Of a stretch of DNA of 64,000 nucleotides, positions 1 through 9,191 are shown one piece after another. A model generated the notes under the pieces. The model did not search any database. It saw nothing but the letters and a program-made list of their open reading frames with translations, and was not told the origin of the DNA. Every line of letters begins with the position of its first letter. Within the stretch, counting starts at the first letter, position 1. The stretch is from contig CALNYS010000001.1 of NCBI GenBank assembly GCA_942490855.1, forward strand, positions 395,257-459,256, written 5' to 3'. A program made the translations under genes and the position numbers. This DNA comes from CALNYS01 sp942490855 (GTDB lineage Bacteria > Planctomycetota > Phycisphaerae > Phycisphaerales > UBA1924).

Positions 1-937
1 CGACGGCGACGACTCGGCGGCGCACGCGCACGTCGCGGCGGTGCTGCAGGCGGTGTCTGAGGTGTGCCCGCTGGAGACGATCATCGCCCGGCGGTTCCGC
101 GTAGCGCTCGATTCGGTGAACGCGTCTGGGTCGCTGGCGGGGGCGATGCTGCTCGAGGCGCTGGGGTGCTCGGTGGAGCGCGTGGCGTGCGACGGGAGCG
201 GGGTCTTCCCGCACACGCCGGAGCCGACGCGTGAGAACCTGACGAGCCTGTGCGCGGCGGCGAAGGCAGCGGGCGCGGACGTGTCGTTTGCGCAGGACCC
301 GGACGCGGACCGGCTGGCGGTCGTGGACGAGACGGGGCGGTACATCGGCGAGGAGTACACGCTGGTGCTCGCGGCGACGGCGCTGCTCGGGTCCAACGGC
401 GCGGGCGCGACGCTGGCGGCGAATCTTTCGACGAGCCGGATGATCGACGATGTGGCCGCGGGTCTTGGGGCGACGGTCGTGCGGACGGCGGTAGGGGAAG
501 CGAACGTGGTGGCGGGGATGCGGGAGCACGGGTGCGTGCTCGGGGGCGAGGGCAACGGCGGGGTGATCTGGCCGGCGATCGTCGACATCCGCGACAGCCT
601 CGGTGCGATGGCGCTGGTGCTGGCGCTGATGGCGCAGCGCGAGGAGGCGCTCTCGGCGATTGTTGATGCGATGCCGAGCTACGCGATCGTCAAACGCAAG
701 GCGGCGATCCGCGACGGTCTCGCGGACGCGGCGATCGCCGCGCTCAAGGAGCGGTACGCCGGCGAAACGATGGACGAGCAGGACGGGCTGCGGGTGGACT
801 TTTCCGACCCGCCGTCGTGGGTGCACGTGCGCGCGAGCAACACGGAGCCGATCCTGCGGGTGATCGCGGAGGCGCCGGACGCGGCGGCGGCCGATGGTCT
901 GGCCGACGAGGTCGAGGGCGTGATCGCCGGGCTGTGA
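1..937 (+). CDS. Phosphohexomutase (phosphoglucosamine/phosphomannomutase type), 5' end missing
   Basis: The reading frame is open from base 2, so the gene begins outside the window and only its C-terminal ~310 residues are present. Alpha-D-phosphohexomutases interconvert 1- and 6-phosphorylated hexoses for cell-wall and polysaccharide precursors in the cytoplasm. Three signatures are visible: the metal-binding loop DPDADRLAVVDE, the sugar-binding loop GGEGNGG, and the phosphate-binding loop RASNTEP near the end. The active-site serine loop lies in the missing part, so GlmM and ManB types cannot be told apart. The stop codon overlaps the next start (TGATG), suggesting co-transcription with the YggU gene. 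Confidence 0.85.
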   Translation, partial: DGDDSAAHAHVAAVLQAVSEVCPLETIIARRFRVALDSVNASGSLAGAMLLEALGCSVERVACDGSGVFPHTPEPTRENLTSLCAAAKAAGADVSFAQDPDADRLAVVDETGRYIGEEYTLVLAATALLGSNGAGATLAANLSTSRMIDDVAAGLGATVVRTAVGEANVVAGMREHGCVLGGEGNGGVIWPAIVDIRDSLGAMALVLALMAQREEALSAIVDAMPSYAIVKRKAAIRDGLADAAIAALKERYAGETMDEQDGLRVDFSDPPSWVHVRASNTEPILRVIAEAPDAAAADGLADEVEGVIAGL

Positions 938-1224
938 TGTCGTTTTGTGACGTTCAGTCGGACGGTTCGGCGCTGGTGCGGGTGAAGGCCGTCCCGGGGG
1001 CGTCGCGCGATGAGATCGCGGGGGCGCTGGGGGACCGGCTGAAGGTCCGCGTGAGCGCGCCGCCCGAGGGGGGCAAGGCGAACACCGCGATCGTGAAGCT
1101 GCTGGCGGCGCGTCTTGGCGTGCGCCGGGCGGACGTTGAGTTGGTGAGCGGGGCGTCGAACGCGGCGAAGGTGTTCCGGGTGTGCGGCGCGGGCGATGAA
1201 GCGCTGCGGGGGTTGGCGGGGTAG
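937..1224 (+). CDS. YggU/DUF167 family protein
   Basis: This 95-residue protein matches the DUF167 (YggU) family in length and in its core: RVKAVPGASRDEI, then LKVRVSAPPEGGKANTA, then a C-terminal VELVSGASNAAKVFRV. The family is a small alpha/beta fold of unknown biochemical role. The start ATG overlaps the stop of the phosphohexomutase by one base, which fixes the start and implies translational coupling. No partner protein points to a function. Confidence 0.85.
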   Translation: MSFCDVQSDGSALVRVKAVPGASRDEIAGALGDRLKVRVSAPPEGGKANTAIVKLLAARLGVRRADVELVSGASNAAKVFRVCGAGDEALRGLAG

Positions 1225-1274
1225 CTGTCATCCTGCTGACGCGCACAGGAAGAAGAGGGAGCCCCTCACCCCGG

Positions 1275-1300
1275 CCCTCTCCCCTCGGAAGGGGAGAGGG
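1275..1300. repeat. Perfect 11-bp inverted repeat (hairpin)
   Basis: CCCTCTCCCCT is followed by a 4-base loop and AGGGGAGAGGG. It lies in the 168-bp gap between the YggU gene and topoisomerase VI subunit B. It could fold as a strong hairpin, but no T-run follows on either side. It looks more like a dispersed intergenic palindrome than an intrinsic terminator. Confidence 0.6.
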
Positions 1301-1392
1301 AGCAGCGGGATGCGGTCGGTTGAGACATGGAGCCCCCCGCGACGCGCAACAATTTCCGATATGGTCAGCGTGGTCATGGAGGACCAGGACGC

Positions 1393-3276
1393 ATGACGAG
1401 CGCTGCCCCGCCACGGAAACCACGTAAGACGAAGACTTTGCCGCGCGCCGACGCCGAGAGCATGGCGTCCGGTCAGCGGGAGATCTCCGTCTCGGAGTTC
1501 TTCGCGAAGAACCGGCACCTGCTTGGGTTCGACAACCCGCGCAAGGCGTTGCTGACGACGGTGAAGGAGGCGGTGGACAACTCCCTCGACGCGTGCGAGG
1601 AGGGCGGGATCCTGCCCCAGATCCGCGTGGCGCTGGAGCACCTGCCGGAGATCGACGAGAACCGGTTCCGGATCACGATCGAGGACAACGGGCCGGGGAT
1701 CGTGCGCCGTCAGATCGAGAACATCTTCGGGCGGCTGCTCTACGGATCGAAGTTCCACCGGATGAAGATGTCTCGCGGACAGCAGGGGATCGGTATCTCG
1801 GCGGCGGGCATGTACGGGCTGATGACGACGGGCAAGCCGATGATCATCGTGTCGCGTTCCAAGAAGAACCAGCCGGCGCACCGCGTGACGCTGGCGATGG
1901 ACACGACGAAGAACCGCCCGGAGGTGACGGAGGACGTCGAGACCGAGGACTTCCCGGATCACACGGGCACGCGGGTGACGATCGAGCTCGAGGGGCGGTA
2001 CACACGCGGGAAGACGAGCGTGGAGGAGTACCTCGCGCAGACGGCGATCGCGAACCCGCACGCGGCGATCGTGTTCCAGCCGCCGGTGAAGAAGAACGGC
2101 GACGACGAGGACGGCGCGGACGCGCTGCTCGATGAGGACGAACCGCTGCGGGGCAAGTCGCTCGAGGCGTTTGACCGGACGACGCAGGTGGGCGACGCGG
2201 TGGTGTTCCCGCGGACGGTCGACGAGCTTCCGGAGGAGCCCAAGGAGATCAAGCCGCACCCGCGCGGGGTGGAGCTTGGGACGCTGATCCGGATGCTGAA
2301 GCAGTCGGACGAGACGCAGCTGGGCGGGTTCCTGACGAAGTCGTTCTCGCGGGTGTCGACGCGGGTGTCGCAGCAGATCTGCGACGAGGCGGGGCTGACG
2401 ACGCGGACGTGGGTGAAGAAGGTCGGGCACGCGGAAGCGGAGGCGATCTACAAGGCGATCCAGAAGACGAAGATCCAGGCGCCGCCGACGGACTGCTTGG
2501 CGCCGATCGGCGTTCGTCAGATGCTCGCGGGGATGTTCAAGGGCGTGCGCGCGGAGTTTTACACCGCGAGCACGCGCCCGCCGGCGGTGTACCGGGGGAA
2601 CCCGTTCCAGATCGAGGCGGCGGTGGCGTTCGGCGGGGACCTGGCGGGCGACGAGCCGGCGCGGGTGATCCGTTTCGCGAACCGGGTGCCGTTGCTGTAC
2701 CAGCAGTCGGCGTGCTCGAGCTTCAAGGCGGTGGTGGAGACGGGGTGGCGGAACTACGGGCTGTCGCAGGGGAAGTCGTCGCTGCCGCAGGCGCCGCTGG
2801 TGGTGATGATCCACATGGCGAGCGTGTGGGTTCCGTTTACGAGCGAGTCGAAGGAGGCGATCGCCGACTACGACGAGATCCGCAAGGAGATGCGACTGGC
2901 GCTGCAGGACTGTGGGCGCAAGCTCGGGACGTACCTGCGCAAGCGTCAGAAGATCCGGCGTGAGGGGCAGCGGCGCGACGTTTTTGCGCGGTACATCGGC
3001 GAGGTGGCCAAGGCGCTGCACACGATCAATTCAGACCTCGACCCGTCGGTGATCTACGACGATCTGAAGGCGGTCGCGGACTCGAAGACGGAGCTCGCCG
3101 ACCAGCAGCTCGACGACGAGGGCAAGACGGTCCGCAAGAGCAAGGACGACGACACGATCGTGATCGACGAGGCGTTCCTCGAGCCCGAGGACGACGCGGC
3201 GCCGAGTGAGCGCGCGGGCGGCGACGATATGGACGATGACGCTGATTCCGACACCGGCACCCTCTTCGAGAACTGA
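1393..3276 (+). CDS. top6B: DNA topoisomerase VI subunit B (GHKL ATPase)
   Basis: Subunit B of the type IIB topoisomerase binds ATP and drives strand passage with subunit A. The GHKL Bergerat fold is clear: KEAVDNSLDA (residues 58-67, Glu59 and Asn63), EDNGPGI (97-103) and GQQGIGIS (129-136). A helix-two-turn-helix region (QLGGFLTKSFSRVS) and the transducer domain with FANRVPLLYQQ follow. The protein ends in an acidic tail. I chose ATG 1393, preceded by GGAGGA, giving 627 residues; an in-frame ATG at 1327 would add a non-conserved leader. Subunit A begins two bases after the stop, so the pair forms one operon. Topo VI is typical of archaea and plants and is patchy in bacteria. Confidence 0.95.
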   Translation: MTSAAPPRKPRKTKTLPRADAESMASGQREISVSEFFAKNRHLLGFDNPRKALLTTVKEAVDNSLDACEEGGILPQIRVALEHLPEIDENRFRITIEDNGPGIVRRQIENIFGRLLYGSKFHRMKMSRGQQGIGISAAGMYGLMTTGKPMIIVSRSKKNQPAHRVTLAMDTTKNRPEVTEDVETEDFPDHTGTRVTIELEGRYTRGKTSVEEYLAQTAIANPHAAIVFQPPVKKNGDDEDGADALLDEDEPLRGKSLEAFDRTTQVGDAVVFPRTVDELPEEPKEIKPHPRGVELGTLIRMLKQSDETQLGGFLTKSFSRVSTRVSQQICDEAGLTTRTWVKKVGHAEAEAIYKAIQKTKIQAPPTDCLAPIGVRQMLAGMFKGVRAEFYTASTRPPAVYRGNPFQIEAAVAFGGDLAGDEPARVIRFANRVPLLYQQSACSSFKAVVETGWRNYGLSQGKSSLPQAPLVVMIHMASVWVPFTSESKEAIADYDEIRKEMRLALQDCGRKLGTYLRKRQKIRREGQRRDVFARYIGEVAKALHTINSDLDPSVIYDDLKAVADSKTELADQQLDDEGKTVRKSKDDDTIVIDEAFLEPEDDAAPSERAGGDDMDDDADSDTGTLFEN

Positions 3277-3278
3277 TC

Positions 3279-4502
3279 ATGGCGAAGAAAACAACCAAGA
3301 AGAGCTCGAAGAAGACGGCAAAGAAGTCCGGGGCCGCGGCGGCGTCGCGGAAGAAGGTCGTGAAGAAGGTGGTGCGCAAGAAGGCGCCGGCTTCGAAGGG
3401 ACGTTCGACGCGGAAGAAGGACGTGCCGACGGGCGAGAAGCTGGTGACGCTCGCCGAGTCCGTCGCGAAGCACGCGGCGAAGGGGGAGGACCCGTTTCTC
3501 GACATCCCGACGCGGAACCTCTCGAACGTCGCGTTCAACGAGCGCCGGCGGATCATCGAGATGGGCGACTCGACGGCGCGCCGGAACTTCTTCGACCTGG
3601 GCAAGGCGAAGAAGTTCATGCAGACGATGCTGGTCGCGTCGGGGGCGTCGGAGCTGATCCGTCAGGAGAAGACGACTTCGATTCGTGACCTGTTCTATCA
3701 CTGCAAGCACACGATCGAGGGGACGAAAGAGAACACGTTCGACGAGCAGACGGAGTCGGACGTCATCATCGAGGACCTCGAGGTAGCGATCACGTCGCTG
3801 CGCGAGGAGCTGGGGCTGTTCGCTGAGCCCAAGGGCGCGATGGTTGGGCCGATGGTGATCGAGGACAAGGGCGACACGATCGACCTGCAGCGGATGGGGT
3901 CGGGCGGGTACGCGGTGCCGTCGATCGTCGAGGGCGAGGTCATCAAGTTCAAGAAGCACACGGCGGAGTTCGTGCTGCTGATCGAGAAGGGCGCCGTGTG
4001 GCGGCGCTTCAACGAGGACCGGTTCTGGGAGACGCACAAGTGCATGATCCTGCACGGGGGCGGGCAGCCTCCGCGGGGCGTGCGCCGCTTGCTGTGGCGT
4101 TTGCACCACGAGCTGGGTCTGCCGGTGTACGTCCTCGTCGATAACGACCCGTGGGGGTACTACATCTACTCGGTGGTGAAGCAGGGCTCGATCTCACTGG
4201 CGTTCGAGTCGCAGCGGATGGCGATCCCCGAGGCGCGGTTCGTGGGGATGTCCAGCTACGACGCGAAGAAGTTCGACATCCCGCCGGCGGTGTCGATCAA
4301 GGTGAACGAGCAGGACGTGCGCCGCGCGAAAGAGATCCGCGACTACCCGTGGTTTGCGAAGAAGAGCTGGCAGCGCGAGATCAACCACATGCTCAAGCTG
4401 GGGGTCAAGCTGGAGCTGGAAGCGCTGTCGGCGAAGGACTTCAGCTTCATCACCGAGACGTACCTCCCGGAGAAGCTGCGGACCGAGGATTTCCTCGACT
4501 GA
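3279..4502 (+). CDS. top6A: DNA topoisomerase VI subunit A (Spo11-like)
   Basis: The DNA-cleaving subunit, homologous to Spo11. After a Lys-rich N-terminal extension of about 48 residues, which may bind DNA nonspecifically, the 5Y-CAP/winged-helix region contains TTSIRDLFYHCKHT. Its tyrosine fits the position of the catalytic Tyr. The TOPRIM domain has VYVLVDNDPWGYYIYS, supplying the metal-binding acidic DxD motif. The length (407 residues) is normal apart from the extension. It lies two bases downstream of subunit B in the same operon. Confidence 0.95.
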   Translation: MAKKTTKKSSKKTAKKSGAAAASRKKVVKKVVRKKAPASKGRSTRKKDVPTGEKLVTLAESVAKHAAKGEDPFLDIPTRNLSNVAFNERRRIIEMGDSTARRNFFDLGKAKKFMQTMLVASGASELIRQEKTTSIRDLFYHCKHTIEGTKENTFDEQTESDVIIEDLEVAITSLREELGLFAEPKGAMVGPMVIEDKGDTIDLQRMGSGGYAVPSIVEGEVIKFKKHTAEFVLLIEKGAVWRRFNEDRFWETHKCMILHGGGQPPRGVRRLLWRLHHELGLPVYVLVDNDPWGYYIYSVVKQGSISLAFESQRMAIPEARFVGMSSYDAKKFDIPPAVSIKVNEQDVRRAKEIRDYPWFAKKSWQREINHMLKLGVKLELEALSAKDFSFITETYLPEKLRTEDFLD

Positions 4503-4785
4503 CGGCGGGCCAAGTTGCCTATCTTGACATATCCACAGGCGCAAGCGTTGAATGTCCCGTGATTTAGTCAGATTCGCCCTGTGGCCGCTGGACGACGTTA
4601 CCGAATCCGCTACCTTCGAAGCTCGTCTTGGATAACCCGATTCGGGCGTTCCAAACGGTGGCTCCACCCTCGGGTGTTGAGCGACTCGGCCGGCCGGCTC
4701 GTGATCGGCGACCGCGCGATCGGAGGAGACGCGCGTTCGTCCACCAGCCGGTCGGCTTCTTTTTGCACCGCGGTACACTCGCGCT

Positions 4786-5595
4786 ATGCCCGACACCTCA
4801 ACACGCTGGACCCCGCCCGACGGCACGCTCATCGGGATGGTGCATGTAGACGCCCTGCCCGGCACGCCGAGGGCGCAGCGCTCGGTCGCTGAGATCGCCC
4901 AGCGCGCCGGCGCGGAAGCGCGGACGCTCGCGACGGCTGGGTTCGACGCGATCATCATCGAGAACATGCACGACGCGCCGTACCTGCGGGGCGAGGTGGG
5001 GCCTGAGATCGTCAGCGCGATGACGGTGTGCGCACAAGCGGTGCGCGACGCGGCGCCGGGGCTGGCTCTGGGTGTGCAGATCCTTGCGGGCGCCAACCGC
5101 GCGGCGCTGGCGGTGGCGCTGGCGTCGGGTGCGTCGTTCATCCGCGCGGAGAACTTCGTCTTTGCGCACGTGGCGGACGAGGGCTTGATGCCCGAGGCGG
5201 ACGCCGGGCCGCTGCTGCGCTACCGCCGGATGATCGGGGTGGAGCACGTGGCGGTGTTCGCGGACCTCAAGAAGAAGCACGCGGCGCACGCGATCACCGG
5301 GGATGTGTCGCTCGCCGAGACGGCGCGTGCGGCGCACTTCTGCGGCGCCGACGGGGTGATCGTCACGGGGACTTCCACCGGTGAACCGACGGGGATCGAC
5401 GACCTCGCGAGCGCGGCGGACGCGTCATCGCTCCCGGTGCTCGCGGGCTCGGGCGTGACCGAGTGGAGCGTGAAGGAGCAGCTCTCGGTGTGTCGGGGCG
5501 TGATCGTCGGGAGCGCGCTCAAGCAGGACGGCGATTGGCGGAACCCGGTGGATCCGTCGCGCGCCGCCGGGTTTGTCCGCGCCGCTCGCGCTTAA
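4786..5595 (+). CDS. BtpA/SgcQ family TIM-barrel protein
   Basis: This 269-residue protein matches the BtpA family (PF03437), shown by LIGMVHVDALPGTP at the N-terminus, GFDAIIIENMHDAP, RAENFVFAHVADEG and GADGVIVTGTSTGEPT. BtpA was named for photosystem I stability in cyanobacteria. Non-photosynthetic homologues are predicted TIM-barrel enzymes of unknown substrate, and nothing here suggests photosynthesis. It is preceded by 283 bp without a gene. Its stop overlaps by four bases the end of the convergent tricorn-like protease gene. Confidence 0.85.
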   Translation: MPDTSTRWTPPDGTLIGMVHVDALPGTPRAQRSVAEIAQRAGAEARTLATAGFDAIIIENMHDAPYLRGEVGPEIVSAMTVCAQAVRDAAPGLALGVQILAGANRAALAVALASGASFIRAENFVFAHVADEGLMPEADAGPLLRYRRMIGVEHVAVFADLKKKHAAHAITGDVSLAETARAAHFCGADGVIVTGTSTGEPTGIDDLASAADASSLPVLAGSGVTEWSVKEQLSVCRGVIVGSALKQDGDWRNPVDPSRAAGFVRAARA

Positions 5596-8500
5596 TCGTC
5601 CAGACGCCCCAGCAGCTCGCGCACGGCGGCCTCGAGCTGCGGGTCCTGGCCCGACGCTTCGTGGTCGGGCATCTGCTCGACGGGGACGTCGGGCATGGCG
5701 CCGTTGGATTCCATGTCGGTCCCGTCGGTGAGGTACCAGCCGCGGAAGGGCTGGCGGACCCAGGTGCCGTCGATGAGCGCGAAGCCGCCGGTTGAGATGA
5801 CGCCGCCGAAGGTCTGCTTGCCGACGAGCGTGCCGCGTCCGATCGTTTTGATCGAGTGGGCGAAGATCTCGGCGTTCGAGAAGGAGTTCTCGTTGATGAG
5901 GACGTTGATGGGGCGTGACCAGCCGTAGATGAGGCGTCGGTCGCGTGGGTAGGCGTCGTGCGGGACGTCGGCGGCGTCGGCTCCGCGGGGGACGGTGTAG
6001 GCGTGACGCGGGGCGGTGAGGGACGCGAGGAGGATGTCGGCCGTGGAGCCGCCGCCGTTGTCGCGGACGTCGATGATAAGGGCTTCCTTTCCGTCGGCGG
6101 CCGCGAAGAGGTCGCGCTCGAAGTCGCGGACGGACGGCATGTTCATCCCGCGGATGTGGAGGTAACCGAGGCGCCCGTCTGAGAGGCGTTCGACCTCGGC
6201 GCGCCGGTCGAGGATGCCGGTGTCGTAGCGCAGGTTGTTCTCGGCGCCGAAGGAGGAGGGGGTGACGAGCGCGTAGCGTTCGGCGTCGTCCTCACCCATA
6301 ACGCTCAGGAGCGTCTCTTCGCCGCGCGTGCCGGCGAGCGCCGTGTGGAAGTCGGCGAGGACGCCGTCGCGCAGGAGCGGCTGGCTGTTGATCGCGGTGA
6401 CGACGTCGCCGCGGCGCAGCCCGAGCCCGGCGTCGTCGAGCGGGGCGATGTAGGAGGGGCCGGCGGGGAGGACGCGGTCGACGCGGTAGCCGCCCATCGC
6501 GGGGAGGGGGGAGACGTCGATCCCGAGGTAGCCGGTGGCGGGGGAGGGGGCGTCGAAGGAGGGGCCGCCGCGGATGGCGGTGTGGGAGCCCTCGACCTCG
6601 CCCAGCAGGAGTGTGAAGACGCTGTTGAACTCGGCGGGGGTGCGGGTGCGCGCGATGAGCTCGGCGTACTGCGCGGTCAGCGCGGGCCAGTCGAGCCCCT
6701 TGAGAGTCGGGTGGTAGAAGGTGGCGCCGAAGCGTCCGGCGGCCTCTCGGAACTTCTGACGCTGTTCCTCGGCGACGTCCACGCGGATGTCGTGGTCGAC
6801 GGGGAGCGTGTCGGCGTCGCCGCCCTTGATCGGGGAGAGAGTGGCCTTGCCGCTCTTGAGGTACGCGGCCTTCTCGCCGGTGAGGGAGACGGTGACGTCC
6901 GAGACGTTGCCCTTGGCGACGGTCTTGCGGTCTTCGCCCCGGTGGTCCACGGAGTAGAGCGCGCGGTCGTCGTCGATCACGGCTTCGAAGAGAACGCGGT
7001 CGCCGGCGGGGGTGATCGCGAGGGAGGACTCGGAGCCCGGGAGGGACGTCAGGCGGCGCACGCGCAGGTACGCGTCCTCCAAGCTGCGTGTGGCGTAGAG
7101 GAACTCGAAGGGATCGACGGGCTTGGCGTCGGGCGCGAGAGGCTTGCGCTTCTTCGCGGCTTTCGCGGCGCTCGTGTAGTGCTCGGCGAGCTGGTAGGGG
7201 CGCATGGTCTCGAGCGACTGGTCGAGGTAGATCGCGTAGACGTCGAAGCTCCAGTTGTTGCTGTCGCGCTCCGAGAGGAACGTGAGGACCCTGCCGTCCG
7301 CGGAGACGCGGGGTGAGCGATCGTTGTCGGGGTGGCGCGTCAGGTTGACGGGCGGCTTCTGGTTGTCGCCGAGCTGGGAGACGTCCTGGAGGAAGATGTC
7401 GGAGTTAAAGTTGAGGTCGGAGACGGCGTACACGATGTGGCGGGAGTCACCGAGCCACTGGGCATCGGGGGCGTTCCAGCCCTCGAAGATCTCGACCTCC
7501 TCCATGGTGTCGAGCGAGACGCGGACGAGGTCGCCGAGCCCGCGCGTGTAGAGCAGGTACGCGCCGTCGGGCGAGGGGAGGGGCGCACGCTCCCAGCTGG
7601 GGGTGTCGATGAGCGGCTGGACGTCGAAGGTGAGCGCCTCGGCCCAGCGCTCGCCGTGATTGGGAGCGTCGTCGTCCTTCTTGTCGTCCTTGGCGGGCTC
7701 GTTGTCGGCGTCGGCGTCATCCGCATCGCTGTCGTCGGCGTCGGGCGTTTCGTCCTCGGCCGGCGGGGTCGCGCTCGCGGGGAGGATGTCCTTGCGGGAG
7801 AGTTCGACGCGTGCGGTGAAGATCGAGCCCAGGCCGCCCTCGTCGTCGCGCACGAAGTAGAGCGTCTGGCCGTCGGGCGACCACGCGAGGTCCTGCTCGC
7901 GGGCGCTGGTGCTGGTGATGCGACGGGCGGGGTGGTCCTCGTCGGTGCTGCGGATGAAGAGCTCGCCGCGGGCGACGATCGCGACGGCGTCGCCAGAGGG
8001 GTGCAGCGCGACCTCTTCGGCTTCGTTCGAGAGGTCGTGGACCTCGCTGGTCGGGACGGCGTCGTCGGCGGAGACGGTGACGTTCACGCGGGCGGGCTGC
8101 GCGTCGGGGTTTGAGAGGTCGAGCGTGTACAGGGCGTCCCACACGGTGAAGGCGGCGGTCGATCCATCGGCGGAGACCGCGAGGTGGCGGACGCCGTGCC
8201 CGATGGTCTGGTCGCCCGGTGCGGGCTCGAAGTTGGTGAGCTGTTCGATGAGGTCGCCGTCGGCACTGCCGGTGAGGCGGTAGACGTTGTTGTCACCCGT
8301 CCGGCTGGAGATGAACACGACGGAGCCGTCGGGGAGCTGGTGGGGGTCGAACTCGTTCCCGTTGAAGGTTGAGAGCTGCTCGAAGGCGTTGGCGTCGGGG
8401 GTGAAGCGCCAGATGGAGCGGGCGCCGGGGCCGCGGTACTGGGGGCGGTTGAGGTAGGGGTAGCCGCGGGCGAAGAGGATGTCGCCGTTGGATGCCTCGC

Positions 8501-8981
8501 GCGGGTCGGCGCCGTAGGCGTCGGTGAGGCGCTGGACGGTCGAGCCGTCGAGGGGGGCGCGGTACATGCGTGCGTGGCGGTAGAGGCTGGGTTCCTGCGA
8601 GGCGGAGAAGAGCAGGGCGTGCCCGTCGTTCGTGAAGCCGCTGAGGCTCTGGGCGCGGTCGGAGGTCGTGACTCGCTGGGGTGCGGCGGGGGGGTCGAGG
8701 GTGATCGTGTAGAGGTTGCGGGCGCCGTCGCGGTTGGACTCGAAGGCGAGGGTGGCGCCGTCGGGGCTGAAGGCGCTGCGTCCCTCTTGGGCGGGGTGGG
8801 CCGTTACGCGCCGGGCTTGCCCACCGCTGGAATCGACCAGCCAGACGTCGTCGGCCCACGTGAAGGAGAGCTGCGAGCCGTCGGGGCTGAGGGCGGGGAA
8901 GCGCGGGTAGCTCGCGTCGGCGGCGGCGGGGAGCACGAGCAGGGTCGCCGCGAGGGCGGCGGCGAGTAGACGGGTGAGCAT
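5592..8981 (-). CDS. Secreted tricorn-like protease, S41 family
   Basis: A 1,129-residue protein with an N-terminal signal peptide (MLTRLLAAALAATLLVLPAAA), so probably periplasmic. Two beta-propeller regions contain repeated SPDG/SADG WD40/PD40-type blades (about 25-330 and 340-690), joined by an acidic Asp/Glu-rich linker near residues 404-440. A core domain, a PDZ domain (about 815-905, TGYLGIDVSPLP) and the S41 catalytic domain follow. The probable nucleophile is Ser1035 in NSFSNAEIFAH, with TFGGVISTGG downstream. This architecture is that of tricorn protease, which degrades oligopeptides. The gene converges on the BtpA gene. Substrates are unknown. Confidence 0.9.
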   Translation of the reverse strand: MLTRLLAAALAATLLVLPAAADASYPRFPALSPDGSQLSFTWADDVWLVDSSGGQARRVTAHPAQEGRSAFSPDGATLAFESNRDGARNLYTITLDPPAAPQRVTTSDRAQSLSGFTNDGHALLFSASQEPSLYRHARMYRAPLDGSTVQRLTDAYGADPREASNGDILFARGYPYLNRPQYRGPGARSIWRFTPDANAFEQLSTFNGNEFDPHQLPDGSVVFISSRTGDNNVYRLTGSADGDLIEQLTNFEPAPGDQTIGHGVRHLAVSADGSTAAFTVWDALYTLDLSNPDAQPARVNVTVSADDAVPTSEVHDLSNEAEEVALHPSGDAVAIVARGELFIRSTDEDHPARRITSTSAREQDLAWSPDGQTLYFVRDDEGGLGSIFTARVELSRKDILPASATPPAEDETPDADDSDADDADADNEPAKDDKKDDDAPNHGERWAEALTFDVQPLIDTPSWERAPLPSPDGAYLLYTRGLGDLVRVSLDTMEEVEIFEGWNAPDAQWLGDSRHIVYAVSDLNFNSDIFLQDVSQLGDNQKPPVNLTRHPDNDRSPRVSADGRVLTFLSERDSNNWSFDVYAIYLDQSLETMRPYQLAEHYTSAAKAAKKRKPLAPDAKPVDPFEFLYATRSLEDAYLRVRRLTSLPGSESSLAITPAGDRVLFEAVIDDDRALYSVDHRGEDRKTVAKGNVSDVTVSLTGEKAAYLKSGKATLSPIKGGDADTLPVDHDIRVDVAEEQRQKFREAAGRFGATFYHPTLKGLDWPALTAQYAELIARTRTPAEFNSVFTLLLGEVEGSHTAIRGGPSFDAPSPATGYLGIDVSPLPAMGGYRVDRVLPAGPSYIAPLDDAGLGLRRGDVVTAINSQPLLRDGVLADFHTALAGTRGEETLLSVMGEDDAERYALVTPSSFGAENNLRYDTGILDRRAEVERLSDGRLGYLHIRGMNMPSVRDFERDLFAAADGKEALIIDVRDNGGGSTADILLASLTAPRHAYTVPRGADAADVPHDAYPRDRRLIYGWSRPINVLINENSFSNAEIFAHSIKTIGRGTLVGKQTFGGVISTGGFALIDGTWVRQPFRGWYLTDGTDMESNGAMPDVPVEQMPDHEASGQDPQLEAAVRELLGRLDD

Positions 8982-9191
8982 GGCGGGGATCTCCTGGCGT
9001 GTCGTCGGAACCGAGGGTACCGGAGCAGGCTTCGGGGGCGTCGCGGCGCCGGGTTATTGGACGTACTTTGGTCGGTGTGTCTGTGTTGAGACCGCGAATC
9101 TATTACCGATGAGCGTCCCCGAGGGTGGATTTTGCAGAGATTTCTTGCTGTACTGGACGATGTACTGGTAGGCAGTATTGAAAGGGATGGC

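Noticed and set aside
1275..1300. Intrinsic terminator
   Set aside because: Strong hairpin but no T-run on either strand.
1228..3021. A 597-codon minus-strand frame
   Set aside because: Antisense shadow of topoisomerase VI subunit B; Arg/Leu/His-rich with no family features.
4524..4553. Promoter for the BtpA gene
   Set aside because: TTGACA is good, but the only -10 candidate (TTGAAT, 18-bp spacing) is poor and more than 230 bp from the start.
6345..7316. A 323-codon plus-strand frame inside the tricorn gene region
   Set aside because: Val/Gly/Glu-rich shadow of the protease gene; no recognisable domain.
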